DNA of 52,149 nt from JAEHDI01 sp035455185 (GCA_035455185.1 DATIFQ010000120.1:1-52149); one strand, 5' to 3'. Positions 17,918 to 26,912 are shown, numbered from the stretch's first letter. Made by a program: numbers and translations. Notes: generated by a model from the sequence alone, not told the origin.

Positions 17918-19774
17918 CTATGCCTCCACACACCGTCTGTATAACACCGCCGATCGCCGTTTCAATGCGAGTTCCATGTCGTTAGGCGAATCCAGCTCTT
18001 CCGGTAGATCGGAGCCGGGGCCAAACCAGGTTGCATCTGACGAGTCCAGTAGTTTCGACCAACGCCCGGTCGCCACGGGCAGCTTCACTCGAACGCCAGT
18101 TTCAGCAAAACACAGCACCAGAATCACTTCGTCGTTGTCGCGCCATCGCCTGACGAATATCACTTTGGCCTCTTCATCCGTCACCACGGACATTTGCTCT
18201 CTGCTGAGGAAAGCCAATGCCGGGACCTCCCGGCGAAGATGTAACAACGCCCGGTAGAAACCTAGGAGCGTCCCGTGCTCACCCTTCTGGCGGAGTTCGA
18301 GGTTTAGCTTCGACCGCAGGAAGGTCCCCTCTGCCTGAGGATCCGGGGGATCGCCCTGCCAAGCGAAGGCGGCGAACTCCTCCTTCCTTCCCCGGCGAAC
18401 CGCTTCCACGAGATTCGCATCCGAGTGGCTTACGAAATACAGAAACGGCGCAGTCTCAGCATACTCCTCACCCATGAACAAAAGCGGAACGTGGGGTGAG
18501 AGAATCACGGCCGCCGCCGCCAATTTCAGGTCTTCGAACGACACCAGGTTGCCGAGACGCTCGCCCAGCATGCGGTTCCCCACCTGGTCGTGATTCTGGG
18601 AGAACACCACGAACTTGTAGGCCGGGATGTCAAGCGCAGAGGCGCCGTGGCGGCGCCGGCGGAACCGAGAGTATTCGCCAGAGTAAACGTAGCCTTCTTC
18701 GAACGCCTTCGCGATATGGCGCAGTTCGCCGAAGTCCTCGTAGTATCCGGCCCGATCGTCGGTCAGCAGAACTCGCAAGGCGTGGTGGAAGCCATCGGCC
18801 CACTGGGCGTCCAGGCCAAAACCGCCGAGATCCTTGGACCGGATGAGACGAGGATCATTCAGATCGCTTTCCGGGATCACGTGAACCCGTCGGTTCAAAC
18901 GGGTGGCCTCTTCGCGAATGGCGTCGCCCAATTCCTCCAGAAACGGGTAGGCAGAGCGATCGAAAATACCGTGCACGGCATCGAGCCTTAGAGCGTCGAT
19001 ATGGAATTCCCGGACCCAATAAAGCGCGTTCTCGATGAAGAACCGCCTCACTTCGTCGCTCCCGGGACCGTCGAAGTTGATCGCAGGTCCCCATGGTGTC
19101 TTGTAGTTCTCCGTGAAGTACGGGCCAAAATCCGAAAGGTAGTTGCCTTCGGGGCCGAGGTGGTTGTAAACGACGTCCAGTACCACGCCCAAGCCGTGCT
19201 CGTGACACTCATTCACAAGCCGCTTCAGCCCCTGCGGGCCACCATAGGAGTTCTGCACCGCGAAGGGATAGGCGCCATCGTAACCCCAGTTCCGCTCGCC
19301 TGGAAACTGGGCGACCGGCATGAGCTCAACGCAGGTGACGCCGAGGTCGCGAAGGTATTCGAGGCAAGGGATGATAGCATCGAAGGTACCCTCCGGCGTA
19401 AATGCTCCGACGTGGAGTTCATAGAGGACACACTGCTCGATGGGCAGCCCCCACCACGCTCGGTCCTGCCAGTGAAACTCCGCATTCACAACCTCGGATG
19501 GTCCGTGCACTCCGTCCGGCTGGAACCGTGAGGCGGGGTCCGGCCGGTTCAGTCGCCCGTTGATTCGGTAGAGATAGCGCGTCCCTGGAGGAGCGTTCCC
19601 AGGAACTACTTCCCAGTAGCCCGCCCCGAGCTGGTGCATGGCCACCGCGAAGCGCTGCGGATAAGTGATCCGCAGTTCGACGTCCGATGCCTGCGGCGCC
19701 CACACGCGGAAACGCGTCACGCCTTCGCCGAGGTGGAGAGTTCCGTGTCGGAACCCAAAGTCCATTGGTTCCAT
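17918..19774 (-). CDS. treZ: Malto-oligosyltrehalose trehalohydrolase (TreZ)
   Basis: A GH13 enzyme of 618 residues that releases trehalose from maltooligosyl-trehalose. An N-terminal E-set domain ('FRVWAPQASDVELRI') precedes the barrel with 'YELHVGAFTPEGTF', 'VVYNHLGPEGNYL', nucleophile Asp265 in 'DALRLDAVHGI', acid/base Glu302 in 'HVIPESDLNDPRL' and 'FSQNHDQVGNR'. 'PWGPAINFDGPGSDEVR' is specific to TreZ. The protein is cytoplasmic. It is the promoter-proximal gene of the trehalose set; a debranching treX partner is not seen in this window. Confidence 0.95.
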   Translation of the reverse strand: MEPMDFGFRHGTLHLGEGVTRFRVWAPQASDVELRITYPQRFAVAMHQLGAGYWEVVPGNAPPGTRYLYRINGRLNRPDPASRFQPDGVHGPSEVVNAEFHWQDRAWWGLPIEQCVLYELHVGAFTPEGTFDAIIPCLEYLRDLGVTCVELMPVAQFPGERNWGYDGAYPFAVQNSYGGPQGLKRLVNECHEHGLGVVLDVVYNHLGPEGNYLSDFGPYFTENYKTPWGPAINFDGPGSDEVRRFFIENALYWVREFHIDALRLDAVHGIFDRSAYPFLEELGDAIREEATRLNRRVHVIPESDLNDPRLIRSKDLGGFGLDAQWADGFHHALRVLLTDDRAGYYEDFGELRHIAKAFEEGYVYSGEYSRFRRRRHGASALDIPAYKFVVFSQNHDQVGNRMLGERLGNLVSFEDLKLAAAAVILSPHVPLLFMGEEYAETAPFLYFVSHSDANLVEAVRRGRKEEFAAFAWQGDPPDPQAEGTFLRSKLNLELRQKGEHGTLLGFYRALLHLRREVPALAFLSREQMSVVTDEEAKVIFVRRWRDNDEVILVLCFAETGVRVKLPVATGRWSKLLDSSDATWFGPGSDLPEELDSPNDMELALKRRSAVLYRRCVEA

Positions 19775-19848
19775 GCAGTTGTTTCTTTTAAGGTTAGCGG
19801 GAAGATGGGCAGGTTAGACATCCCACCAACACAGGAGGGTTTGGTCTT

Positions 19849-20270
19849 TTATGCCGCAGTTTGCCGCCCCTCATTGAGCGGGACTGAGAAAGCGCATGCC
19901 GGCCGGTCCTGCAAGGCCGCAGCGTGTTCCAAGACTCTTCTCGCGTGCTCGGCGATCATACGAAACTCCGGCTTCGTATTGCAGGTTTGGGTTGCCTGGA
20001 CCACCGTTGTAGGCCCCCACCGCTCGCGCTACGTCGCCCTGGAAACGGGCGAGGAGATCGCGAAGAAAAAAACCCGCAAAGGTGGTGGCGGCTTCCGGCG
20101 GCACATCGTGGAGATTGAGTTTCTTTGGAGGACGCGAGTGCTCCGCTAGGGTGGAGTAGTCGTGCGCGTCCTTCTGGGAGAGGCCATGTGCCTAGCGCAA
20201 CGTCTTCCTGGTGATTCGCCAGATGCCGGAGGATTCGTCGAAACCAGAAACCCTTTCGACCGCGCTTTCA
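19849..20270 (-). pseudogene. Decayed lytic transglycosylase (SLT domain)
   Basis: Reading the minus strand gives 'FDESSGIWRITRKTLR', an in-frame TAG, then 'AHGLSQKDAHDYSTLAEHS', 'FLRDLLARFQGDVARAVGAY' plus 'NGGPGNPN', and, after a one-base frame change near 19955, 'MIAEHARRVLEHAAALQ' to a stop at 19849. The 'LL.RF.GDV..A..AYN.GPGN' block followed by '.ARRVLE' is the C-terminal SLT (goose-lysozyme-like) signature. One stop, one frameshift and no clear N-terminus show the gene is dead. Confidence 0.55.
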
Positions 20271-20453
20271 GGATCACATCGCCTTTCTCAGCGTGCCTCA
20301 GGACATGCTCCAGGCGCACAGTAGGACGGCGACGACGCCGACTACCGCCGGCCAGGTACGCATATGCGCCTCCTGGTCCGTATTTGCCAACGTAAGCGGA
20401 GACCGCGTGAAGGCCTGACAGGAAATGATCTCTCGATCTACAATTCAAAAGGG

Positions 20454-21875
20454 ATGGAACCGCAGAGCCCCGCCTTCCGAACCCGCATTGAGCATCTTTT
20501 GGCCATCGACCGGGAGTCGAAGCCGAAAGTCTACTTGCAGGTCTTCGATGCCGCGGAGGTCTTCAGCCTCAACTACGCCTTGGAACTCCTCCTGTCAGCC
20601 GGCATCGCCACGCTTGGCTTGGTGTTAGACAGCCCAGCGGTCGTCATCGGCGCGATGCTAATTTCCCCAATGATGGGCCCGATCCTTGCCGGAGGCCTGG
20701 CACTTGCTGCAGCGGATATCTATCTGGGGATCAAGTCCCTGCTGAGCGTGGTGCTGAGTTCGCTGTGCGCGATCCTGTTCGCCGCCGCGCTCGTTTGGCT
20801 GCTGCCGTTCCACTCGCCGACCCAGGAAATTCTCGCTCGTACGCATCCAAACCTGCTCGACCTGGTTGTGGCGCTTTTTTCCGGGCTCGCCGGTTCCGTC
20901 GTGGTGTGCCGTGGCGGGGGTGGTGGCGGCGTCACCGCACTGCCCGGTGTGGCTATCGCGGTGGCGCTGATGCCGCCCCTGTGCACGGTCGGATTTGGAG
21001 TCGGCAGCGGATTCTCTTGGCCGATCATCACCGGCGCCGGATTGCTGTTCTTGACCAACCTGGCTGCCATCATGGCGAGCGCCTTCGTCACGTTCTATGC
21101 GGTCAGAATGGACGCACCAGAGCTCCGCATGAAGATCGATTATTCGATCCTGGAGCACGCGGCCTCGGACCGTCTCTACCGCCTGTTGATGAAGACCCGC
21201 CTTGCCCGCACGTTCGGTGACATCGGCAAGTTGCGATGGCGCGTCCTGATGCTGGTCGCCACTCTTGTTGCGTTGTTCATTCCGCTGCGGCAGTCCTTAT
21301 TTCAGTTGAGAGAAGAGACGATTGCCCGGACAGCCGCGAACGAGGCCGTGCGACTGATGGCGTCCCCGGGGATGATCTTCACCCAACAACTGGATGTGAC
21401 TCCGGAGCGGATCATCCTTCGAATGATCGTGACGGAAACTGTGCCCGAGGACAGGATTCGAGAAGCGGAGAAACTCCTGCTTCGCCGCACTGGGAAGGAG
21501 GTTACTGTGGCCGTCCGCAAGGTGGCCAGTGAGGAGGAACTGGCCATGCTCCGCGAGCGGTTTCGCACCCCGCCGGCGCCACCTCAGCCACGAGATCTGA
21601 ATTCCATGCGGACCGAATTGATCGGCCGTGTTGAACAGCCCCTCAAGGAGGTCTGGCCCACCGAGTTGGCGCCACTCGTTTCCTACGAAGTCGGATTCAC
21701 TCCAGAAGATATTCTGGTGCGAGTGCGGTACAAATCAGAAACCCCGCTCGACGCCACCGCGGAGGCAATGCTCACCAAAGTGCTCCAGACCCGGTTGAAT
21801 GAGCCAAAGCTGCGGCTCATCTTGGAGCATGAAGCGACTCCGAAGTCCAGAACACGCAGGAGCGTCAGGAAGTAG
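20454..21875 (+). CDS. DUF389 membrane protein
   Basis: 473 residues. The N-terminal half has about six membrane helices and the DUF389 core: 'SPAVVIGAMLISPMMGPILA', 'DLVVALFSGLAGSVVV' and 'TALPGVAIAVALMPPLCTVG'. The last third (from about residue 270) is a soluble region preceded by one more helix ('LVATLVALFIPLRQSL') and probably lies outside or in the cytoplasm as paired alpha/beta modules. The function of DUF389 proteins is unknown. The loop 'VCRGGGGGGVT' is unusually Gly-rich where the family has a charged loop. The ATG at 20454 is taken because the conserved region starts soon after; no strong ribosome site is seen. Confidence 0.8.
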   Translation: MEPQSPAFRTRIEHLLAIDRESKPKVYLQVFDAAEVFSLNYALELLLSAGIATLGLVLDSPAVVIGAMLISPMMGPILAGGLALAAADIYLGIKSLLSVVLSSLCAILFAAALVWLLPFHSPTQEILARTHPNLLDLVVALFSGLAGSVVVCRGGGGGGVTALPGVAIAVALMPPLCTVGFGVGSGFSWPIITGAGLLFLTNLAAIMASAFVTFYAVRMDAPELRMKIDYSILEHAASDRLYRLLMKTRLARTFGDIGKLRWRVLMLVATLVALFIPLRQSLFQLREETIARTAANEAVRLMASPGMIFTQQLDVTPERIILRMIVTETVPEDRIREAEKLLLRRTGKEVTVAVRKVASEEELAMLRERFRTPPAPPQPRDLNSMRTELIGRVEQPLKEVWPTELAPLVSYEVGFTPEDILVRVRYKSETPLDATAEAMLTKVLQTRLNEPKLRLILEHEATPKSRTRRSVRK

Positions 21876-21922
21876 TCCGCCAAGCAGTCTGGGCGGATGC
21901 GCGGTGCTCCGCGGGTTGCTGT

Positions 21923-22210
21923 GGTGGCTTACTGGCAATTCTCGGCGTGGGTCTGCTCGCCGCCTAGGACGTGCTTGACACGAACCTGACCTTGCAGATC
22001 ATCGAAAGTACTGTTTTTCTGTTCCCAAAGCTGCTGGCCGAGGTGGTCATCCTAGTCACCGGATTTTGGCTGGTGCAGTATATGAGCGGCAGCATGGTAG
22101 TCTAGGCCGTTAATGAGAACCTTCCGTTCGTGTCTCTTACGGTAACGGAAACGCCGAGCCGGAGAACAGGAGAAATTCTTGTGGAACCACCTTTGAGTCG
22201 CGCCAGCTAG
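21923..22210 (+). pseudogene. Decayed MscS-like/conserved-TM-helix membrane protein
   Basis: Frame from 21923: 'GGLLAILGVGLLAA', TAG, 'DVLDTNLTLQIIESTVFLFP', then 'KLLAEVVILVTGFWLVQYMS' and 'GSMVV', a second TAG, 'AVNENLP', ending at 22210. The helix followed by a small-residue stretch and 'W.VNENLP' (the TAG replaces the expected Trp codon by one base) resembles the conserved TM segment of mechanosensitive-channel relatives. With two nonsense codons in a short stretch it is a relic. The family call is tentative. Confidence 0.35.
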
Positions 22211-22440
22211 AGTGCCAAGGTCAGAGTGCCCGTCGCAACCAAGGCGATCGCCCAGACCCGATGCGCGGCGTAGCAGCGCGACACCAAACTTCTCAAAGAC
22301 CAGCGCAGCAACTGCCGCCGTCACCAGCAGGTATCCGGCCGCGTGCGCGCCTGTGGCCAGAAATGCTACAGGCGCACTGGAGGCGCTCATGCTGTGATGC
22401 GCGTTCCGTGAAAGGCCCCCAATCCGATGAGGGCCACCCA
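22207..22440 (-). pseudogene. Decayed polytopic membrane protein
   Basis: Three minus-strand frames in succession read 'WVALIGLGAFHG', 'ATGAHAAGYLLVTAAVAALV' followed by 'FEKFGVALLRR', and, after a one-base shift near 22270, 'AHRVWAIALVATGTLTLAL' to a stop at 22207. The first and last parts resemble the two ends of a bacterial membrane-protein family starting with 'GLGAFHG.NP.MGW' and ending with '.VYEKLG..LLR...LDL.WA.AL...G.LTL', here joined by a large internal deletion. It is not functional. Confidence 0.4.
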
Positions 22441-22633
22441 TGAGGCAACTGCGTGGTCTGTCATCCGGGTCGCCTCATGAATAACAGTAAGAGTCGGAGG
22501 ACGCGTCGCCGCCCTCCAACCGGACCTGGTGCGCACGCATGCTGCCGAACTGAAGGAAGAACTTTGGATCCAGCTTCATCCCTCCTCCTTCGAGCACATC
22601 GATCTTGGCCATCCAGCCGAGTATGCACACTCT

Positions 22634-22772
22634 TCATGCTTCATGAGCAGCACTGCTGACCAGCGGAATGGCCCGGCTCCTGAGGATATGGAGTGCCGGT
22701 TGTGCCTCGGTGACCGAGTAGGTCGAAATGCTTCAGGAGTGTGCCATCGAGGTCGGTGAGAACGACGTCCAT
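22634..22772 (-). pseudogene. Remnant of a HAD-type phosphatase (mannosyl-3-phosphoglycerate-phosphatase-like)
   Basis: ATG 22772 opens 'MDVVLTDLDGTLL', the HAD motif I with both Asp residues. A frame change then gives 'EAQPALHILRSRAIPLVSSA' and 'AHEA' to a stop at 22634, matching the helix and motif II ('..PAL..LR.RGIPLV..SS') of MpgP-like HAD phosphatases. The body of the enzyme is gone. Confidence 0.45.
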
Positions 22773-22854
22773 CTGCCACCGGAGTACACGAACTGTCCGC
22801 TCGTAGCGGTTTTCCGACTCTGCCAGACCACAAGTGACTTAAAATACAGGCGTT

Positions 22855-24198
22855 ATGAGAATGCGAAGCTGGCCGTTCTTACTTATGGGATTTGGCGCCC
22901 TGCTGGTACTGATTGGGCTGTCCTCGGCGGCTTTGCATCACCGCATGGAACAGGTTCGCGCGGAAGTGCAGGCGCTTCAGCAAGCGAACGAGGAAACCAG
23001 CCGAGTGCTTAATGATTTGCGATCTGAAATCTACCTCTTTGCGGTCCTGCTCCGGGATTACTTGCTGGAGCGTTCCCCGGAGGCCGCCGCCCAACAACGG
23101 CAGGCCCTGGGGGAACTTCGCAATTCTACGCAGGATCACTTGCGAGCGTTGCAGGGGAAGGCGGTGTCGAGAGATCGGCCCGAGGTACAACGATTGCGGA
23201 ATGTCATCGAGGAATACTGGCGGTCGGCGGAGCCTGTCTTCGGGTGGACGCCGGCGCAAAAGGCGTCAGAAGGCTCAGTGTTTCTTCGGCGGCGAGTCGT
23301 TCCTCAGCGGCAGGCGGCCTTCCAGCTGGCTTCTGAAATCGAGAATGTGAGTCTGTCACAATCACGGCTCCGTCAGCAGGAAGTTCTGCGTACCCAGGAA
23401 GGTCTGAAAGGCTACCTGAGGCGCGTCGCTGCCGCGGCGCTCATCCTCGGCGCGGTGGTCGCGATGGTCAGTGTCGCGAGAACTCGCTCGCTCGAAGCCA
23501 GCGCCACTCGGCACCTTCGTCTGATCGAACGCGGCGCTGAGGACCTCAGGCGCTTGTCACTGAGGCTGTCCAAGGCTCAGGAGGACGAGCGAAAAAGCAT
23601 TTCACGAGAGCTGCATGACCAAGTGGGACAGATGCTCACAGCTTTGCGCATAGAACTCGTCAACATCGAGGAGTTCCGCCAAGACGCTGGCGGCGGTTTT
23701 GCGCAGCACATGGCCGACGCGAGGAGGCTCGCCGAGGAAACGTTGCGGACCGTTCGGGACATCTCGATGGGGCTGCGTCCTTCAGTGCTGGACGAACTGG
23801 GTTTGGGCCCCGCCCTCAAGTGGCAGGGGCGCGAGTTCACGCGTCGGAGTGGCGTAGCAGTGGAGATCCAGATAGACGGTAGCCTCGACAAACTCCCGGA
23901 CACGCATCGGACGTGTGTGTATCGAGTGGTGCAAGAGGCGCTAACCAATTGCGCACGTCATGCCCGCGCCAGTCTGATCAGGATTACGGTGCATGGGGGT
24001 GCTACCGCGATCGCTCTGACAGTCGAAGACAATGGCGTCGGCTACAACGTTCCAGCGGATAGCTCGCGCGGACTGGGACTACTCGGTGCCGAGGAGCGAG
24101 TGCGAGAATTAGGGGGCAGGATGGAGATCTTCTCACGACCCTCAAAAGGAACGTTGCTGCGTTGCGAGATTCCAACCTCACCGGAAGTGAAAGTATGA
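22855..24198 (+). CDS. Sensor histidine kinase, NarL/DegS type
   Basis: 447 residues. Two membrane helices (about 5-25 and 196-215) bracket a periplasmic helical sensor of four-helix-bundle type. The cytoplasmic part has the HisKA_3 dimerisation box 'RKSISRELHDQVGQMLTALR' with His254 as phosphorylation site, then 'ISMGLRPSVLDELGLGPAL', the N box 'VVQEALTNCARHA' and the G boxes 'VEDNGVGYN' and 'GLGLLGAEER' of HATPase_c. Its stop overlaps the start of the response regulator (ATGA), so the pair is one operon. A TAAAAT at 22840-22845 could be a -10 element, giving a very short leader. The signal is unknown. Confidence 0.9.
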   Translation: MRMRSWPFLLMGFGALLVLIGLSSAALHHRMEQVRAEVQALQQANEETSRVLNDLRSEIYLFAVLLRDYLLERSPEAAAQQRQALGELRNSTQDHLRALQGKAVSRDRPEVQRLRNVIEEYWRSAEPVFGWTPAQKASEGSVFLRRRVVPQRQAAFQLASEIENVSLSQSRLRQQEVLRTQEGLKGYLRRVAAAALILGAVVAMVSVARTRSLEASATRHLRLIERGAEDLRRLSLRLSKAQEDERKSISRELHDQVGQMLTALRIELVNIEEFRQDAGGGFAQHMADARRLAEETLRTVRDISMGLRPSVLDELGLGPALKWQGREFTRRSGVAVEIQIDGSLDKLPDTHRTCVYRVVQEALTNCARHARASLIRITVHGGATAIALTVEDNGVGYNVPADSSRGLGLLGAEERVRELGGRMEIFSRPSKGTLLRCEIPTSPEVKV

Positions 24199-24848
24199 CG
24201 ACGAAGACAAAGATCCTAGTGGCCGATGATCACGGAATTGTGAGACATGGTCTGCGTTCCCTTTTGGAACGGCAGCAAGACATGGAGGTCGTCGGTGAAG
24301 CCAGGGACGGCAGAGAAGCCGTCCGCATGGCGAAGGAACTCGATCCTCATATCATCGTCATGGACATCGCGATGCCGCAGCTAAATGGAATTGACGCGGC
24401 GGAGCAGGTGCTCCGGACAAGTCCTCCGACGAAGATCATCCTCCTGAGCATGTATGCGGATGAAGAGTTTTTGACGCGAGCGTTGACGGTTGGCGTGAAG
24501 GGTTACCTGTTGAAAGATTCGGCCGAACTCGACCTCGTGCGCGCCGTTCGTGCTGTGGCCGCCGGCAAGTCCTTCTTCAGTCCAGCCATCGCCCAGGCCT
24601 TGGCTGAGGATTACGTACGCCAGTTACAGAGCAAGGGGCTTCAGGACTCTTTCGAGCTGTTGACCTCGCGAGAGAAGGAGATCATCCAACTTTTAGCCGA
24701 AGGGAAATCGAACAAAGAGGTAGCCACGGTTCTCAATGTCAGCCCGTACACTGTTGAGACACACCGGATGCACCTCATGCAAAAACTGAACCTGCACAAC
24801 ACGGCCGAGATCGTTCTATACGCGGTGAGGAAGAAGATCATCACGTGA
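24195..24848 (+). CDS. LuxR/NarL-family response regulator
   Basis: 217 residues: a receiver domain ('ILVADDHGIVRHGLRSLL', phospho-Asp57 in 'IIVMDIAMPQLNGIDA', Lys in 'GVKGYLLKDSAE') and a C-terminal LuxR helix-turn-helix ('LTSREKEIIQLLAEGKSNKE' and 'VSPYTVETHRMHLMQKLNL'). It is the cognate partner of the histidine kinase whose stop codon it overlaps. It is a DNA-binding transcription factor; targets are unknown. Confidence 0.93.
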   Translation: MTTKTKILVADDHGIVRHGLRSLLERQQDMEVVGEARDGREAVRMAKELDPHIIVMDIAMPQLNGIDAAEQVLRTSPPTKIILLSMYADEEFLTRALTVGVKGYLLKDSAELDLVRAVRAVAAGKSFFSPAIAQALAEDYVRQLQSKGLQDSFELLTSREKEIIQLLAEGKSNKEVATVLNVSPYTVETHRMHLMQKLNLHNTAEIVLYAVRKKIIT

Positions 24849-25120
24849 GGCGGTGTCGGGCCGGCTTGGAAACTTCAATCACCTGCAGGCCCAACTAGCG
24901 TCGGCTGACGCACGGTTCCGGTCGAATGCCGGGTGCCAAGTCCTCCCCCAAGCCACTCCGCAGAGCGCCAAAATCGGGCCCTCAACAGGGACCAGCACCA
25001 GCCGCCGGTGGCGTACTGGCACCGGCCGCAAGGCCAAAAAAGACATAGTGGGTGACGCGGATTGTCTTCGCCCGGTCGAATTGGTAGCGTGAATACGGAA
25101 TCCGTATCGAAGGAGTACCC

Positions 25121-26449
25121 ATGTCGAATCAGCCAGAACAAGGGAGGCCCGGTAGCACGCGGCGGCAATTCGTGGGCGCCGGAGCAGCGGCGGTTGCCGT
25201 CTTGGGGGCCGCCCGCGGGTCGGCTGAAACACTGGCGATTGACGGCGGCGCCAAGACCGTCACCGTACCGGACGAGCACCAGGCCGCGATCAGCAAGTGG
25301 CCCAGATATGGCCCCGAGGAGAAGCAAGCGCTTGTCGAACTGCTCGATAACAACCGCTCCTACGATGAAATCCCACTGTTTGAGAACGAGCTGAAGGAGT
25401 ATCTGAAGGCGCCGTACGTTAAGGCGCACTGCAACGGGACAAGTGCGCTGACATCGATGTTCTTCGCGCTCGACCTGCCTCGCGGCAGCGAGATCATGGC
25501 TCCGTCCTACACGGCATGGGCGACGACGGCGCCGATGCAGTTTTTCGGCTACGTTCCCGTATTTATCGACATCAACCCGCGCACCATGACCTTCGATCTT
25601 GAATACGCCAAGAAGCGGTTGAATCCCCGTGTGCGCGCGGTCCTGCCGATGCACTCCTTCGGGAATCCCTGCGACATGGACGATATCTGCGAGTTCGGAA
25701 GGAAACACGGACTGGTCATCGTCGAGGATGCCGCCCAGGCTCAGGGCGCTTCACTGAAAGGCCGGCAGATGGGAACGTGGGGCTCGATCGGAGCCTTCAG
25801 TTTCCAGAACTCGAAGATCCTGCCGGCCATTGAGGGCGGTTGCGGCGTATACCAGAGCCGCGAGCATTATGAACGCGCGACCACGTTTGGCAATTACGAG
25901 CTGCCGCGATCCTTTCCGGAAGACAGTCCGTACCGGAAATACGGCGGCACCGGGATGGGACTGAAGTTCCGGATTCACCCCCTGGCCGCGGCGATCGCGC
26001 GGCGGCAGTTGCGCGGGATGGACGAGCGCAACGCGCGTCTCGACGCCCAGGTCCGGAAACTGACCGACCGCCTCATCGAACTGCCCGGACTCTCGCGGCC
26101 GCTGACACGAACGGACGCCAAGCGCGTTTACTGGGCGGGGCTGATGCTTTTCCTCGACGACGCGAAGGCCAGGTGTTCGCGGGGCACCCTGATGAAGGCC
26201 CTCCAGGCAGAGGGCGTGCGGATTGCGCCAGGCGCCTATGACGAACAGCACAAATACGTGCTGTATTCGGAAGCGAAGTGGTGGGACCACCCGCCCGTCA
26301 TCCCGTCTGATCTGCACGGCACGACCGAGGTGAACCGCCTGGCGGTACGCCTGCCGCTGTTCTATGAAGAAGCGCCGGAACTGATCGATCAGTACGTCAA
26401 GGCGTTTGAAAAAGTATGGGCAAAGCGCTCGCAGCTGGCGAGGGCGTAG
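25121..26449 (+). CDS. DegT/DnrJ/EryC1-family PLP protein with a twin-arginine leader
   Basis: 442 residues. The first 35 form a Tat-type leader ('STRRQFVGAGAAAVAVLGAA' then a small-residue stretch). The rest is a sugar-aminotransferase fold: 'AHCNGTSALTSMFFAL', 'APSYTAWATTAPMQFFGYVP', 'VIVEDAAQAQGASLKGRQMG' and 'AFSFQNSKILPAIEGG', where Lys232 is the Schiff-base lysine and the preceding Asp/Gln contact PLP. Family members aminate keto-sugars, normally in the cytoplasm; an exported version is unusual and may fold with PLP before Tat export. GAAGGAG precedes the ATG. No neighbouring nucleotide-sugar genes indicate the substrate. Confidence 0.85.
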   Translation: MSNQPEQGRPGSTRRQFVGAGAAAVAVLGAARGSAETLAIDGGAKTVTVPDEHQAAISKWPRYGPEEKQALVELLDNNRSYDEIPLFENELKEYLKAPYVKAHCNGTSALTSMFFALDLPRGSEIMAPSYTAWATTAPMQFFGYVPVFIDINPRTMTFDLEYAKKRLNPRVRAVLPMHSFGNPCDMDDICEFGRKHGLVIVEDAAQAQGASLKGRQMGTWGSIGAFSFQNSKILPAIEGGCGVYQSREHYERATTFGNYELPRSFPEDSPYRKYGGTGMGLKFRIHPLAAAIARRQLRGMDERNARLDAQVRKLTDRLIELPGLSRPLTRTDAKRVYWAGLMLFLDDAKARCSRGTLMKALQAEGVRIAPGAYDEQHKYVLYSEAKWWDHPPVIPSDLHGTTEVNRLAVRLPLFYEEAPELIDQYVKAFEKVWAKRSQLARA

Positions 26450-26454
26450 TTATC

Positions 26455-26698
26455 AGCGGCTCAACGAGCACAGGCAGAGTCTCGACCGGAGCGGGGTAGT
26501 TCCTGGGAGTCCGTACGCCCCGGTACAGGCGGTCGCACCAGAAGCCCTTCGATGTCCCGGAAAGCAACTACACGTCGCGCACAGATCCCTTTGTGAGCAG
26601 CGGCGCCACCAGGAACCGGTCCTCGAACAGAAACAGGTCCCGCGCGACGTACCTGTTTTCGTCTTCGGAATTGTGGAAGAACAAGATTAATAAAAGCA
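26455..26698 (-). pseudogene. Decayed C-terminal part of a GH31 alpha-glucosidase
   Basis: The minus strand reads 'FHNSEDENRYVARDLFLFED', 'RFLVAPLLTKGSVRDV', TAG (26570-26568), 'LLSGTSKGFWCDRLYRG' and 'RTPRNYPAPVETLPVLV'. In GH31 enzymes the same block is '..F..GD.LLVAPV...GA..R.VYLP.GTW.DFW...Y.GG....APLD.IPVFV', so the TAG stands at the conserved Tyr and several key residues are changed. It runs convergent to the aminotransferase gene. A dead remnant. Confidence 0.5.
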
Positions 26699-26887
26699 TG
26701 GAAGAGTGACTCGGCTTGCCGTCCGGGTAAGGTGGCGCTGAAGAGAAGCGTTCTCCGTTGCCCGGGGTTGGTGGCGCCTATCCGCCTTGGGCCGGTGCAC
26801 ATCATCGTCGCGGGTTCAGGGCCCCCCCTTAGTTGACGGGCCTGCCGCAAAGCGGGTTCTCTCACCGGCAGTTATGGCCGGCAAACC

Positions 26888-26912
26888 GGGGGACCGATTC
26901 GAGCGGTCCCCC
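26888..26912. terminator. GC-rich stem-loop
   Basis: GGGGGACCG (26888-26896), a 7-base loop ATTCGAG, and CGGTCCCCC (26904-26912) form a perfect 9-bp stem. No T-tract follows on either strand, so it may be a weak terminator, a structured RNA end or a repeat relic. The flanking 26700-27000 region holds no gene I can support. Confidence 0.35.

Noticed and set aside
26461..26865. 134-codon minus-strand frame as a gene
   Set aside because: The GH31-like relic is read in a different minus frame over the same bases; this frame is Arg/Pro-rich without motifs.
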